A stretch of DNA of 22,849 nucleotides, from positions 1 through 22,849 of the IMG/VR virus record IMGVR_UViG_3300006071_000101. One strand, given 5' to 3'. Positions 13,513 to 20,047 of this stretch are shown here, in pieces. This DNA is from a virus. The translations under genes and the position numbers were made by a program. The notes beneath the pieces are model-generated. The model searched no databases. It saw only the letters and a list, made by a program, of their open reading frames with translations, and was not told where the DNA came from. Every line of letters starts with the position of its first letter. The stretch's first letter is position 1.

Positions 13513-13583
13513 GCAAGACCATCGCCGCATTGATTTTGATTGCATCTCTAATCGCTTTAGCTGTACTTACAATGCCACGATGA
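13509..13583 (+). CDS. 24-residue membrane peptide
   Basis: MSKTIAALILIASLIALAVL plus TMPR: one hydrophobic helix with a basic flank. Overlaps the previous gene by ATGA and the next by ATGA, so the frame is enforced on both sides. One of the shortest plausible genes here. Confidence 0.5.
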   Translation: MSKTIAALILIASLIALAVLTMPR

Positions 13584-13726
13584 AAGAAGGACTTTACAAA
13601 AATATCCAAAAAAAGAGGGAACGCATCGCCGCTGGTTCTGGAGAGAAGATGAGGAAGCCAGGATCAAAAGGAGCACCTACTGCAAAGGCTTTCCGAGACT
13701 CCAAGAAAACCGCTAAAAAGAAATAA
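13580..13726 (+). CDS. Lys-rich phage peptide (48 aa)
   Basis: ATG 13580, overlapping the previous stop. MKEGLYKNIQKKRERIAAGS then GEKMRKPGSKGAPTAKAFRD and a KKTAKKK end. The pattern (GLYxNIxxKRxRIAAGSGEKMRKPGSKGAPT) is familiar from small phage proteins often encoded near virion genes. Likely nucleic-acid-binding; role unproven. Confidence 0.75.
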   Translation: MKEGLYKNIQKKRERIAAGSGEKMRKPGSKGAPTAKAFRDSKKTAKKK

Positions 13727-13728
13727 CT

Positions 13729-13992
13729 ATGGCAAGCGAAAAATGGCAGACAAAAGCTGGTAAAAATCCGAAAGGTGGCTTAAATGCCGCTGGAAGAGCA
13801 AGCTATAACAAGGCTCATGGGGGGCATCTCAAGCCTCCTGCACCTAATCCCAAGACCAAATCAGATGCAGGACGTAAAGCCTCATTTTGTGCGAGGATGA
13901 AAGGGATGAAGGCAAAGTTGACCAGTGCAAAGACTGCTAAAGATCCGAACTCACGCATTAACAAAAGCCTCCGAGCATGGAAATGCCACTAA
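13729..13992 (+). CDS. DUF6321-like Lys-rich phage protein
   Basis: Eighty-seven residues: WQTKAGKNPKGGLNAAGRAS, then a basic middle, then SFCARMKGMKAKLTSAKTAK and DPNSRINKSLRAWKCH. This matches my recall of a conserved phage family (DUF6321) by the motifs KAGKNPKGGLNxxGR, CARMKGMK and INKSLRAWxC. Position two bases after the previous Lys-rich peptide suggests paired function, perhaps in the virion. Biochemical role unknown. Confidence 0.85.
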   Translation: MASEKWQTKAGKNPKGGLNAAGRASYNKAHGGHLKPPAPNPKTKSDAGRKASFCARMKGMKAKLTSAKTAKDPNSRINKSLRAWKCH

Positions 13993-14037
13993 CCAATTTC
14001 CTTTGGAAATTCATCCAAGGATTAACCAACAACAACC

Positions 14038-14217
14038 ATGTCACACACACTAGCAGAACTAAACGAAATCGCACAGGGAATAGCCAACAAGCTCGGTCAC
14101 ATCAGTCAGGAGCTTCTTTTGGAGATCGAAGCACTCATCAACAAGAAGGATTGTTCACAAAACCCCTGCCAAAACCAACAAGCTGTATCGGATGCTACCG
14201 AGACCCCTGCTGTTTAA
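14038..14217 (+). CDS. Small helical protein (59 aa)
   Basis: ATG 14038 after ACCAACAACAACC; no SD. MSHTLAELNEIAQGIANKLG, then a long helix (ISQELLLEIEALINK) and a Gln/Cys tail. A frame in another phase over the same bases is Arg/Thr-rich and looks like a shadow; this one is preferred for its clean helical composition. No family. Confidence 0.65.
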   Translation: MSHTLAELNEIAQGIANKLGHISQELLLEIEALINKKDCSQNPCQNQQAVSDATETPAV

Positions 14218-14224
14218 CAAATAG

Positions 14225-14404
14225 ATGAAAGCACTCTTTGAACGGATGAAAGGGATGTTTCAGCCTATGCAGATTAAGGCACTCCCTAACGAGACTTTGA
14301 TCAATACTCGCAAGCTGTCACCAGCAAAGCGTAAATCGATCAAGACAGAGGCTACCAAGCCAGTAACAAAGGGTCGCAAGCCCACAACAAAAAGGAAAAA
14401 GTAA
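14225..14404 (+). CDS. Lys-rich protein (59 aa)
   Basis: ATG 14225 to TAA 14402-14404. MKALFERMKGMFQPMQIKAL then a strongly basic C-terminus (PAKRKSIKTEATKPVTKGRK). It shares composition, not clear sequence, with its neighbours at 13580, 13729 and 14406. Possible DNA-condensing or virion-internal role. Confidence 0.6.
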   Translation: MKALFERMKGMFQPMQIKALPNETLINTRKLSPAKRKSIKTEATKPVTKGRKPTTKRKK

Positions 14405-14405
14405 G

Positions 14406-14513
14406 ATGCCAACGAAGAAAATGCCAAAGATGGAGAAATCCAAACCTTCCTCCAAGGCTACAAAGATGAAAGCCGCTTCATCCATGATGAACAAAGGCTA
14501 CAAGAAGAAGTAA
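14406..14513 (+). CDS. Tiny Lys/Met-rich peptide (35 aa)
   Basis: ATG 14406 two bases after the previous stop; MPTKKMPKMEKSKPSSKATK then a MKAASSMMNKGYKKK end. Met, Lys and Ser make up most residues. Last gene before the perfect inverted repeat. Confidence 0.55.
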   Translation: MPTKKMPKMEKSKPSSKATKMKAASSMMNKGYKKK

Positions 14514-14527
14514 AAACCTTCCTGTTT

Positions 14528-14562
14528 GCTCCTAGAGGGACATGAACAAACCCTCTAGGAGC
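14528..14562. other. Perfect 12-bp inverted repeat (hairpin) between operons
   Basis: GCTCCTAGAGGG (14528-14539) and CCCTCTAGGAGC (14551-14562), with an 11-base loop. It separates the small-gene train from the recT operon. There is no T-run after it on the plus strand, so it is terminator-like but not a standard intrinsic terminator; it could also be an operator or an RNA-processing site. Confidence 0.6.
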
Positions 14563-14573
14563 TACTAGCAGGA

Positions 14574-14585
14574 GCAACCACGCAC
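14574..14585 (+). promoter_or_regulatory. Leader word GCAACCACGCAC
   Basis: Lies 11 bases before the recT ATG. The identical 12-mer is at 17874-17885 before another start, and AGCAACCAC is at 17657-17665 before a third. A shared SD-independent leader element is suspected. Confidence 0.45.
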
Positions 14586-14596
14586 CCAACAAAAAC

Positions 14597-15400
14597 ATGA
14601 ATAACACATTAGCGGTATCCAGTCAACCATCGATGGGAGACATGGAAAAGATGGCAGTTGCCATCGCAAAGTCAGGTCTATTCGGGATGAAAAGCCCAGA
14701 ACAGGCACTAGCATTAGGACTCCTAGCAGTTTCAGAGAACAAGCCATTCGCCAGCATTTGTGCTGAATATGATGTCATCCAAGGCCGTCCTGCTCTCAAG
14801 AGTCAGGCTTGCCTAGCTCGATTCCAACAAGCCGGGGGAACAATCCAATGGATCACCAGATCCGATAAGGAATGCACCATAGAGGGCAAGCACCCCGCTG
14901 GTGGAACTCTCCAAGTCACTTGGACATGGGACAGGGCGCAAGCCGCTGGACTGACCAGCAAGCAGAACTGGAAGCAATACCCAACCGCTATGCTTTCTAG
15001 CAGATGCGTTGCCGAGCTTGTCAGGGCGATCTACCCTGCTTGCCTTAATGGAGTCTATCTCGCTGAAGAGGTGCAGGATTTTGATACCAAGCCGCTTCGT
15101 ATTGAGAAGCCAGAGATCAAGGTGGAAGCCCAGGTGGTTGCAATTGAAGACGCTGTGCCTACTGTTGCGGAGCTTGTAGAGGCAAGCATGAAGGCAGCAG
15201 AAGAACAAAACCCGCTGACTACACTCTCATCCTTGATGTGGGATGCCGGTATTGAAGACTCTCATGTCATCGAGTTCCTCATCGCCAAAAAGGCTATCAA
15301 GGACAGGAGTGTTCTCCTCAAGGATGTCAACCCCAAGGTCATCGCTCGCATCATTGAGAAATGGGACGATGTTTTGGCTTTCAAACCAGCACTCTCATGA
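14597..15400 (+). CDS. recT: RecT family single-strand annealing protein
   Basis: 267 residues. The core reads MAVAIAKSGLFGMKSPEQAL, FASICAEYDVIQGRPALKSQ, LARFQQAGGTIQW, WTWDRAQAAGLTSKQNWKQY, then MLSSRCVAELVRAIYPACLN and GVYLAEEVQDF. These blocks, including the 'IQGRPALK' step and the terminal GVYxxEEVQD, are typical of RecT annealases. RecT coats single strands and pairs homologous DNA. The C-terminal 90 residues are a helical extension. It works with the exonuclease at 15989 and SSB at 17283 of the same operon. Confidence 0.92.
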   Translation: MNNTLAVSSQPSMGDMEKMAVAIAKSGLFGMKSPEQALALGLLAVSENKPFASICAEYDVIQGRPALKSQACLARFQQAGGTIQWITRSDKECTIEGKHPAGGTLQVTWTWDRAQAAGLTSKQNWKQYPTAMLSSRCVAELVRAIYPACLNGVYLAEEVQDFDTKPLRIEKPEIKVEAQVVAIEDAVPTVAELVEASMKAAEEQNPLTTLSSLMWDAGIEDSHVIEFLIAKKAIKDRSVLLKDVNPKVIARIIEKWDDVLAFKPALS

Positions 15401-15431
15401 TCCGTAACCACAATTAAACGCAAAAAATAAT

Positions 15432-15893
15432 ATGGGAACAACATTTTCCGACAATGGCACGATAAGAAACATTCCTGCTGAAACAATAAACAAATCTCTA
15501 CAAGAGAAACACGAAAAGGATTTATCAGTATTGGTAGTCAACGAATCAACCAAAAGGTTTGAGAAAAGCCTTACAGATACAGAAACAATGGTTGAAAGAG
15601 CAAAATCAGCAAGAGAGGCAATGGATGTTTTGGCTGATTCCGTTAAAGTTGCATGGATTGATTATTCGGAATCCGTCCAAGAATATATAAACTCAATACG
15701 ACAAAAGAAAATATCTGCTGAATTAGAAACAAAACAAATGATGGCATTGTTTGATTCTTTTGCCAGGTTCTCAAATGACCCTCAAAGGGAAATCGAATTG
15801 AAGAAGCTGGAGCAGTTTGCAGATGTTTGTGAGCGTTTAAGAAAACTGAATGATTCTGGAATCCTTGAAAAAATAGCAACAATTATTAAGTAA
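15432..15893 (+). CDS. Helical protein between recT and the exonuclease
   Basis: 153 residues, almost entirely helical and charged (DTETMVERAKSAREAMDVLA, YINSIRQKKISAELETKQM). Coiled coils are likely. No motif recognised. It looks AT-richer than the flanking genes. Position between two recombination genes suggests an accessory role. Confidence 0.75.
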   Translation: MGTTFSDNGTIRNIPAETINKSLQEKHEKDLSVLVVNESTKRFEKSLTDTETMVERAKSAREAMDVLADSVKVAWIDYSESVQEYINSIRQKKISAELETKQMMALFDSFARFSNDPQREIELKKLEQFADVCERLRKLNDSGILEKIATIIK

Positions 15894-15894
15894 C

Positions 15895-15987
15895 ATGAAA
15901 ACCAAAAAAACAAAGACCCAAGAGTATAAATACACTCCAGCAGAAAAATTGCTTTTTGCTTACAGAGCAGCACACGTAAAAAAATAA
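15895..15987 (+). CDS. Tiny basic peptide (30 aa)
   Basis: ATG 15895, one base after the previous stop; MKTKKTKTQEYKYTPAEKLL then FAYRAAHVKK. Ends just before the exonuclease start (15989). Basic with a short aromatic helix. Tight spacing is the main evidence. Confidence 0.5.
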   Translation: MKTKKTKTQEYKYTPAEKLLFAYRAAHVKK

Positions 15988-15988
15988 T

Positions 15989-17044
15989 ATGGACGAGCGT
16001 AACGGAAAACCATCAGCAAGCGGATTCTCCCGACTTGCCCTATGCCCTGGTTCTTGGAACCTAGAGCAGACACTCCCCCCACAGGAGGAGAACAAGTACA
16101 TGGCACTAGGCACAGCAGTCCACGCTGTCCTAGCTGGTCAAGCAGAGTTTGATACTCTCACCGAGGATGGTCAGGACATCGCCACAAGATGCCTCTCCCA
16201 ATTCTCCGAGATGATCGGTCAGTTGGATCTAGGGGAAAGAACCAAGGAGGTTATCGAAGAGAGATTCTGGTATGATGATCTCTTCTCTGGAGCTATTGAT
16301 AGGATCGACTTCTTTGGGGAAGATACAGCAGTAGTCACGGACTATAAAACTGGTCGTGTAGCCCAATCTGGAGCCGCTGAAAACTATCAACTCCGAGCCT
16401 ATGCCGTCCTAGTCAAGAAGGCATTCCCTAAACTCAAGAGCATCTACGTTGCCATTATTCAGCCTTTATCCGCTGGCAAGACAATCGCTGAATACAACGA
16501 GGAGGATCTCGCCAGAGCAGAAAAGGAAATTGTTGGCATCGTTCATGCTTCCCAAAAGCATGATGCTATACGAACTCCTTCTAATGATGCGTGTAAATGG
16601 TGCAGGGCAAAAAGCATATGTCCAGAAGTGCGTCAGACGCATAATGAGATTCAAATAGTCTCTGGTGCTGTTGCTTCTCGTCTATCAAATGATGAGATCC
16701 TAGCCATTGATGAAAAGGCCGAGGTAGTTCTTGACTTCATTGAAGAAGTTAGGAAGGAGATGAAAGCTAGAATGATGGCAGGACAACAATTCGCTGGACG
16801 TTCACTAACTGAAGGACGTAAAGTAAGGAGTGTTTCGGATACTCAATCTGTTATTTCTGCTCTTTCTGGTATCGTTGAACAATCTGACGTGCTTGCTTGC
16901 ACAAAGATTTCAGTTGCATCTCTTGAGAAAGTCTTTGCCAAAGCCAAGGGACTTAAAGGGAAAGAAGCCAAAGAAAAGTTTGAGGATGCCCTCGGTTGGC
17001 TCATCGAAACAACAACTGGTGAGCCTTCCATCAAACGGAATTGA
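15989..17044 (+). CDS. Cas4/RecB-like PD-(D/E)XK exonuclease with Fe-S ligands
   Basis: A 351-residue nuclease. H45 (GTAVHAVL), D104 (GAIDRID), D118/K120 (TDYKTG) and Q134 (QLRAYA) form the PD-(D/E)XK active site in the RecB-family order. C19 (LCPGS) together with C202, C205 and C211 (CKWCRAKSIC) are placed like the four ligands of the 4Fe-4S cluster in Cas4 and AddB nucleases. The length fits the DUF2800-like phage exonucleases that partner with RecT. It would resect DNA ends for annealing. No CRISPR genes are near, so it is a recombination enzyme, not a Cas protein. Confidence 0.88.
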   Translation: MDERNGKPSASGFSRLALCPGSWNLEQTLPPQEENKYMALGTAVHAVLAGQAEFDTLTEDGQDIATRCLSQFSEMIGQLDLGERTKEVIEERFWYDDLFSGAIDRIDFFGEDTAVVTDYKTGRVAQSGAAENYQLRAYAVLVKKAFPKLKSIYVAIIQPLSAGKTIAEYNEEDLARAEKEIVGIVHASQKHDAIRTPSNDACKWCRAKSICPEVRQTHNEIQIVSGAVASRLSNDEILAIDEKAEVVLDFIEEVRKEMKARMMAGQQFAGRSLTEGRKVRSVSDTQSVISALSGIVEQSDVLACTKISVASLEKVFAKAKGLKGKEAKEKFEDALGWLIETTTGEPSIKRN

Positions 17045-17249
17045 TGATCAAGGGGAAGGTTATGCTCTTGCTATCACTTATATGGGACGAGATTGGATCG
17101 TTCTCTACAAGGATGCTGGCAACTTCACAGCCTTCCCTGCTGATCAAAGGAAATCAAACATTCATCAAGCTAGAAAAGTCATGAAATATCTCATGGTCGA
17201 AGGATTCATAAATCCCGAAAACAATGAGCCAACAATGTCAGTGCAGTAA
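17019..17249 (+). CDS. Small protein overlapping the exonuclease end
   Basis: A 76-residue frame if GTG 17019 is the start, overlapping the exonuclease by 26 bases; ATG 17082 would give 55 residues but would cut into a predicted beta pair (YALAITYMGRDWIVLYKD). The rest is helical (KSNIHQARKVMKYLMVEGFI). The start is uncertain; the downstream part is convincingly coding. No family recognised. Confidence 0.6.
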   Translation: MSLPSNGIDDQGEGYALAITYMGRDWIVLYKDAGNFTAFPADQRKSNIHQARKVMKYLMVEGFINPENNEPTMSVQ

Positions 17250-17282
17250 AAACAACAAAACAACAAGATAAATAATAACCAT

Positions 17283-17642
17283 ATGTCATTCACAATATCA
17301 ATCGACGTAACGAAAATCGACAAGTCACTCCTCAAGAGTGTCACCAAGAAGGATGGGACAAAAGCCACATATCTCAACCTTATTTGCTGGCCCAACCGAG
17401 ATGGTCAGGACAAGTTTGGCAATGATGGTTCAGTTAAGCATTCCTTGACGAAGGAACAACGTGATGCAGGGATCAAGTCAGAGATCCTTGGAAACTACAA
17501 AGTGAAGCAGGAACAGGATTCCGTATTCCCCCCTGGCTTTGCCGAGAAGATCAAGCCAGCACCAGCATTCAAGAATCGTGCCCCTAAACCACAGCAGGAT
17601 GATCCATTCGGTGACATTGCCGAGGACGAGATCCCTTTCTAA
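17283..17642 (+). CDS. SSB-like single-strand DNA-binding protein
   Basis: 119 residues. The N-terminal part (TISIDVTKIDKSLLKSVTKK, then YLNLICWPNRDGQDKFGNDG) and the central YKVKQEQ are compatible with a small OB-fold. A Pro/Gln linker leads to an acidic tail ending DEIPF, the hallmark C-terminal tip of SSB proteins that recruits partner enzymes. Position three genes after recT supports this. It is shorter than bacterial SSB. The leader has AAC repeats, no SD. Confidence 0.75.
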   Translation: MSFTISIDVTKIDKSLLKSVTKKDGTKATYLNLICWPNRDGQDKFGNDGSVKHSLTKEQRDAGIKSEILGNYKVKQEQDSVFPPGFAEKIKPAPAFKNRAPKPQQDDPFGDIAEDEIPF

Positions 17643-17669
17643 CCCATAACCAAGCAAGCAACCACCAAA

Positions 17670-17864
17670 ATGAACGAGTATATTTACATATTGTATTACA
17701 AGATTGACTATGAAGGACAATCTGTTGTTGGGGTCTATTCCTCTTTAGAAAAAGCTCAATTTGCTTCTGATTCTCAACCGAAAGAGAATCTTTTCATAGC
17801 AAAAGTAAAACCTGACACAGAAATCGACCTTGATTCTCCTTTTACTTATACAGCAACCATTTAG
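17670..17864 (+). CDS. Small beta-rich protein
   Basis: Sixty-four residues: MNEYIYILYYKIDYEGQSVV then VYSSLEKAQFASDSQ and an alternating strand end. The strand-helix-strand order is typical of small phage beta-alpha-beta proteins. Leader contains AGCAACCAC. Function unknown. Confidence 0.65.
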   Translation: MNEYIYILYYKIDYEGQSVVGVYSSLEKAQFASDSQPKENLFIAKVKPDTEIDLDSPFTYTATI

Positions 17865-17889
17865 TCTGACCAAGCAACCACGCACAATT

Positions 17890-18105
17890 ATGGAAGAGCC
17901 AACAGAAAACGAAGCAAAGCTAATGGCACAAATTGACTTCCTAAAAAGGGATGTCAAGGAGCTACAGGAGAATCTCCGATTTCACAGATGTGATATTTGG
18001 GATGTTGAGGAGGCATTAGAGACCCTTGTAACAAGGTATCTCATTAGTTCCCTCATCGTCTTGGGATTGGTTGTGTCAGTTGTCGTAATGTTCATCCGCA
18101 AATGA
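17890..18105 (+). CDS. Coiled-coil protein with C-terminal membrane helix
   Basis: Start ATG 17890 is chosen because an upstream in-frame start lies inside the previous gene. Seventy-one residues: a coiled coil (KLMAQIDFLKRDVKELQENL), then a C-terminal helix (YLISSLIVLGLVVSVVVMFI) with RK after it. It is tail-anchored. A role in lysis or in organising replication at the membrane is possible but unproven. Stop overlaps the next start (ATGA). Confidence 0.65.
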   Translation: MEEPTENEAKLMAQIDFLKRDVKELQENLRFHRCDIWDVEEALETLVTRYLISSLIVLGLVVSVVVMFIRK

Positions 18106-18326
18106 GTCGACGATACTGCACTTGCGAGGAACGCTACGGAATCGTTCCAGAATATCATAGCTGTGAATATGTCACTGCTAGGAACAAACTGATCCCTGAT
18201 GCCGAGGCACAAGCCAAAGCAATCTCTAGGCTAGATAATGGTAGGTTAGACTTCCTCAAGTTTAACTATACTTTCTCTAATCTCATGGAAAAAGCCGCAA
18301 TAGAAGCTGGACTCTATGACCTCTAA
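18102..18326 (+). CDS. Small Cys-containing helical protein
   Basis: Seventy-four residues. Starts RRYCTCEERY (C6, C8) with C21 later, then helical (AEAQAKAISRLDNGRLDFLK). Coupled to the previous gene by ATGA and overlaps the next by 11 bases. Function unknown. Confidence 0.65.
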   Translation: MSRRYCTCEERYGIVPEYHSCEYVTARNKLIPDAEAQAKAISRLDNGRLDFLKFNYTFSNLMEKAAIEAGLYDL

Positions 18327-18516
18327 AGAAGCACAAGCCTATTGGGATGGTGAACATATCCGTTACTTAACTGAAGATAATCAACCTCCTTCAGTTGAGG
18401 ATCGGGTAAAAGAAGCATTTGATGCAGGGGTAAGATCGGTTCAGCGATCCTATTCCAATCTGGATGTTATCGGAAGCAATCAATGTGGAATCAATTTCCA
18501 AAGGACAACACTATGA
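18316..18516 (+). CDS. Small acidic protein
   Basis: Sixty-six residues (MTSKEAQAYWDGEHIRYLTE then VKEAFDAGVRSVQRSYSN). Helical; no family. Its stop overlaps the next start by four bases. Confidence 0.6.
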   Translation: MTSKEAQAYWDGEHIRYLTEDNQPPSVEDRVKEAFDAGVRSVQRSYSNLDVIGSNQCGINFQRTTL

Positions 18517-18848
18517 GTGATCAATTCGACTTTGACTTCTCACCTATTGAAGAGGAAATCTTTGATGATATTCAATCAAGGTTTCTCCGATTCCATACCA
18601 ATAACCCTCACGTTTATAGCAACCTTGTCGTTCTAGCTAGGCAATTCCGAGAGAAGCGTAGTGATGCCGTGATCGGTATCCAGATGCTCTTTGAAGTTCT
18701 CCGCTGGAACTACTGGTTAAATACAGATAGTGAGGAACAATTCAAGATGCCTAATGAGTTTGCCGCTGGCTACTCAAGGTTGATCATGAAGCAGGAGCCT
18801 GATCTAGCTGGCATATTCAAGCTATCCAAATCTACCTTTGACCAATGA
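18513..18848 (+). CDS. Conserved phage helical protein
   Basis: Start ATG 18513 is preferred (ATGA overlap with the previous stop); an ATG at 18483 in the same frame would add ten residues. 111 residues. FLRFHTNNPHVYSNLVVLAR, then AVIGIQMLFEVLRWNYWLNT, then MPNEFAAGYSRLIMKQEPDL follow a pattern widespread in phages: F-x-NPHVYxxF, then a FExxRW helix, then the conserved 'PDLAGIF' end. Function unknown; usually found near replication genes. Confidence 0.8.
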   Translation: MSDQFDFDFSPIEEEIFDDIQSRFLRFHTNNPHVYSNLVVLARQFREKRSDAVIGIQMLFEVLRWNYWLNTDSEEQFKMPNEFAAGYSRLIMKQEPDLAGIFKLSKSTFDQ

Positions 18849-19189
18849 GAAAGATGTTCAAAGCTAAAGGCAATACCACTAGGCGTGTTGCTGGTAAGAT
18901 GAACAAGACCGAGGAGGCTTATTCAAGGACTCTTCAAGACAGGAAACTCCGAGGGGAGATCCATCACTGGCAGTTTGAAGCTATGGCTTTAAGGCTGGCA
19001 GATAGGACAACTTATACACCTGACTTTTTTCTCATCATGGCAGATGGAAGCATCGCATTCCATGAGGTAAAGGGATTCTGGCAAGGAACAGGGAGAGTAA
19101 AGATCAAAGTTGCCGCTGAACTTCACCCTTGGTTTGAGTTCACAGCAGTCCAACTGAAAAAGAAGGAGTGGGTTTATGAGCAATTCTGA
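18845..19189 (+). CDS. DUF1064-like phage endonuclease
   Basis: 114 residues with a minimal PD-(D/E)XK nuclease core: E23 (NKTEEAYS), D60 (YTPDFFL), E74-V-K76 (FHEVKGFW). This is the layout of phage DUF1064 proteins, related to Holliday-junction and T7 endonuclease I folds. It may resolve branched DNA from RecT recombination or act in packaging. Coupled by ATGA to the gene before; overlaps the next by 14 bases. Confidence 0.85.
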   Translation: MRKMFKAKGNTTRRVAGKMNKTEEAYSRTLQDRKLRGEIHHWQFEAMALRLADRTTYTPDFFLIMADGSIAFHEVKGFWQGTGRVKIKVAAELHPWFEFTAVQLKKKEWVYEQF

Positions 19190-19640
19190 TCTATGTCCCC
19201 ATTGTGGTCAGTCATATCCTCCCAAGAATGCTCGTAAAAGCGATTTTGAGGCATTCTGGAAGGCTTATCCTCGAAAGATAGGAAAGGGATACTGCCAAGA
19301 GATATGGAAGCGGAAGAGATTCCCTGCCATTGAGATCATCCTTGAATCACTCCAGAAGAGCATAGCCTCTGCTGATTGGCAAAAGGATGGAGGCAAGTTC
19401 ATTCCCAACCCTAGCACCTGGCTAAACCAAGGACGATGGGATGACGAAGGAATAGATCACTCCGTACTACGCCAGCAGATTTCCAAGCCAGTATTCAAAG
19501 GAACTACCAGTAGGGTAGATCACGAAGCATACAGGGCATGGAAGATTGAAGAAGGATACCCACCCCAATTCATTGATTCGACTTTCAATGAAGACCCCGA
19601 ACCAGTACAAAAGAAATACCTAGCAACCCTAAAATCATGA
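19176..19640 (+). CDS. Phage replication-initiation-like protein (DnaT/DnaD-like)
   Basis: 154 residues. An N-terminal mini zinc finger (LCPHCG, C7/C10) precedes a domain with FEAFWKAYPRKIGKGYCQEI and FIPNPSTWLNQGRWDDEG. The blocks F-x-x-FWxxYPRKxGK and FIPxPSTWLNQxRWxDE are characteristic of phage replication/helicase-loader proteins. It probably helps recruit the replicative helicase; no polymerase is seen here. The ATG overlaps the previous gene's 3' end. Confidence 0.8.
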   Translation: MSNSDLCPHCGQSYPPKNARKSDFEAFWKAYPRKIGKGYCQEIWKRKRFPAIEIILESLQKSIASADWQKDGGKFIPNPSTWLNQGRWDDEGIDHSVLRQQISKPVFKGTTSRVDHEAYRAWKIEEGYPPQFIDSTFNEDPEPVQKKYLATLKS

Positions 19641-19834
19641 CAAACATATACAACGAAGAGTATCAGAATTGTCTTGACCGAGAGAAGGAGTCTCTTTGTC
19701 AGGAGATCAGCAGACTGAATAGCAAGCTGGCATACCTAGAGAATGTTTTGAGCGAGATCCATCTCCTCAACTCGTTAGGCAAAAGCCTCAAGATCCATGA
19801 TGCGGTGAATGCCGCTATTGATGTTCTCAAGTGA
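19637..19834 (+). CDS. Coiled-coil small protein
   Basis: Sixty-five residues: MTNIYNEEYQNCLDREKESL then a leucine-patterned helix (EISRLNSKLAYLENVLSEIH). Coupled upstream by ATGA and downstream by GTGA. No family. Confidence 0.65.
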   Translation: MTNIYNEEYQNCLDREKESLCQEISRLNSKLAYLENVLSEIHLLNSLGKSLKIHDAVNAAIDVLK

Positions 19835-20046
19835 AAAAACAAACAGAAGTCTGTCCTTTTTGTGATGATAAACAAGAAAGCGATAAGTTTTATAAATTTG
19901 AATGCGGAACAATAAAAAAATTCCCTAGTGGATACATCCGATCAGAAATGTGCCATCAATCAGAAGTTGCAAAACTCTGGAAGCAAAGAGCCGAAATAGC
20001 AGAGGCTGAAGTTGCTAGGATGCATAGGCTCTATTGGAGACAATAA
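19831..20046 (+). CDS. Zinc-ribbon plus helix protein (GTG start)
   Basis: Seventy-one residues starting at GTG 19831, which overlaps the previous stop (GTGA); this overlap decides the start. C8/C11 (CPFCDD), C25 and C41 would form a zinc ribbon (KFECGTIKKFPSGYIRSEMC), followed by a long helix (VAKLWKQRAEIAEAEVARM). Resembles Lar-type small proteins only in the CPFC opening. Confidence 0.65.
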   Translation: MKKQTEVCPFCDDKQESDKFYKFECGTIKKFPSGYIRSEMCHQSEVAKLWKQRAEIAEAEVARMHRLYWRQ

Positions 20047-20047
20047 T

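Noticed and set aside
13977-14228. Frame of 83 residues overlapping 14038-14217
   Set aside because: Arg/Thr/Cys-rich composition; the other phase gives a clean helical protein with a start after an A/C leader.
14528-14562. Intrinsic terminator
   Set aside because: Stem is perfect but no T-run follows in the direction of the upstream genes.
14813-15208. Minus-strand frame opposite recT
   Set aside because: Lies wholly inside a clear RecT gene and has shadow composition.
15989-17044. Possible CRISPR Cas4
   Set aside because: Fe-S Cys and the nuclease motifs are Cas4-like, but there is no array, Cas1 or Cas2; the recT neighbourhood explains it.
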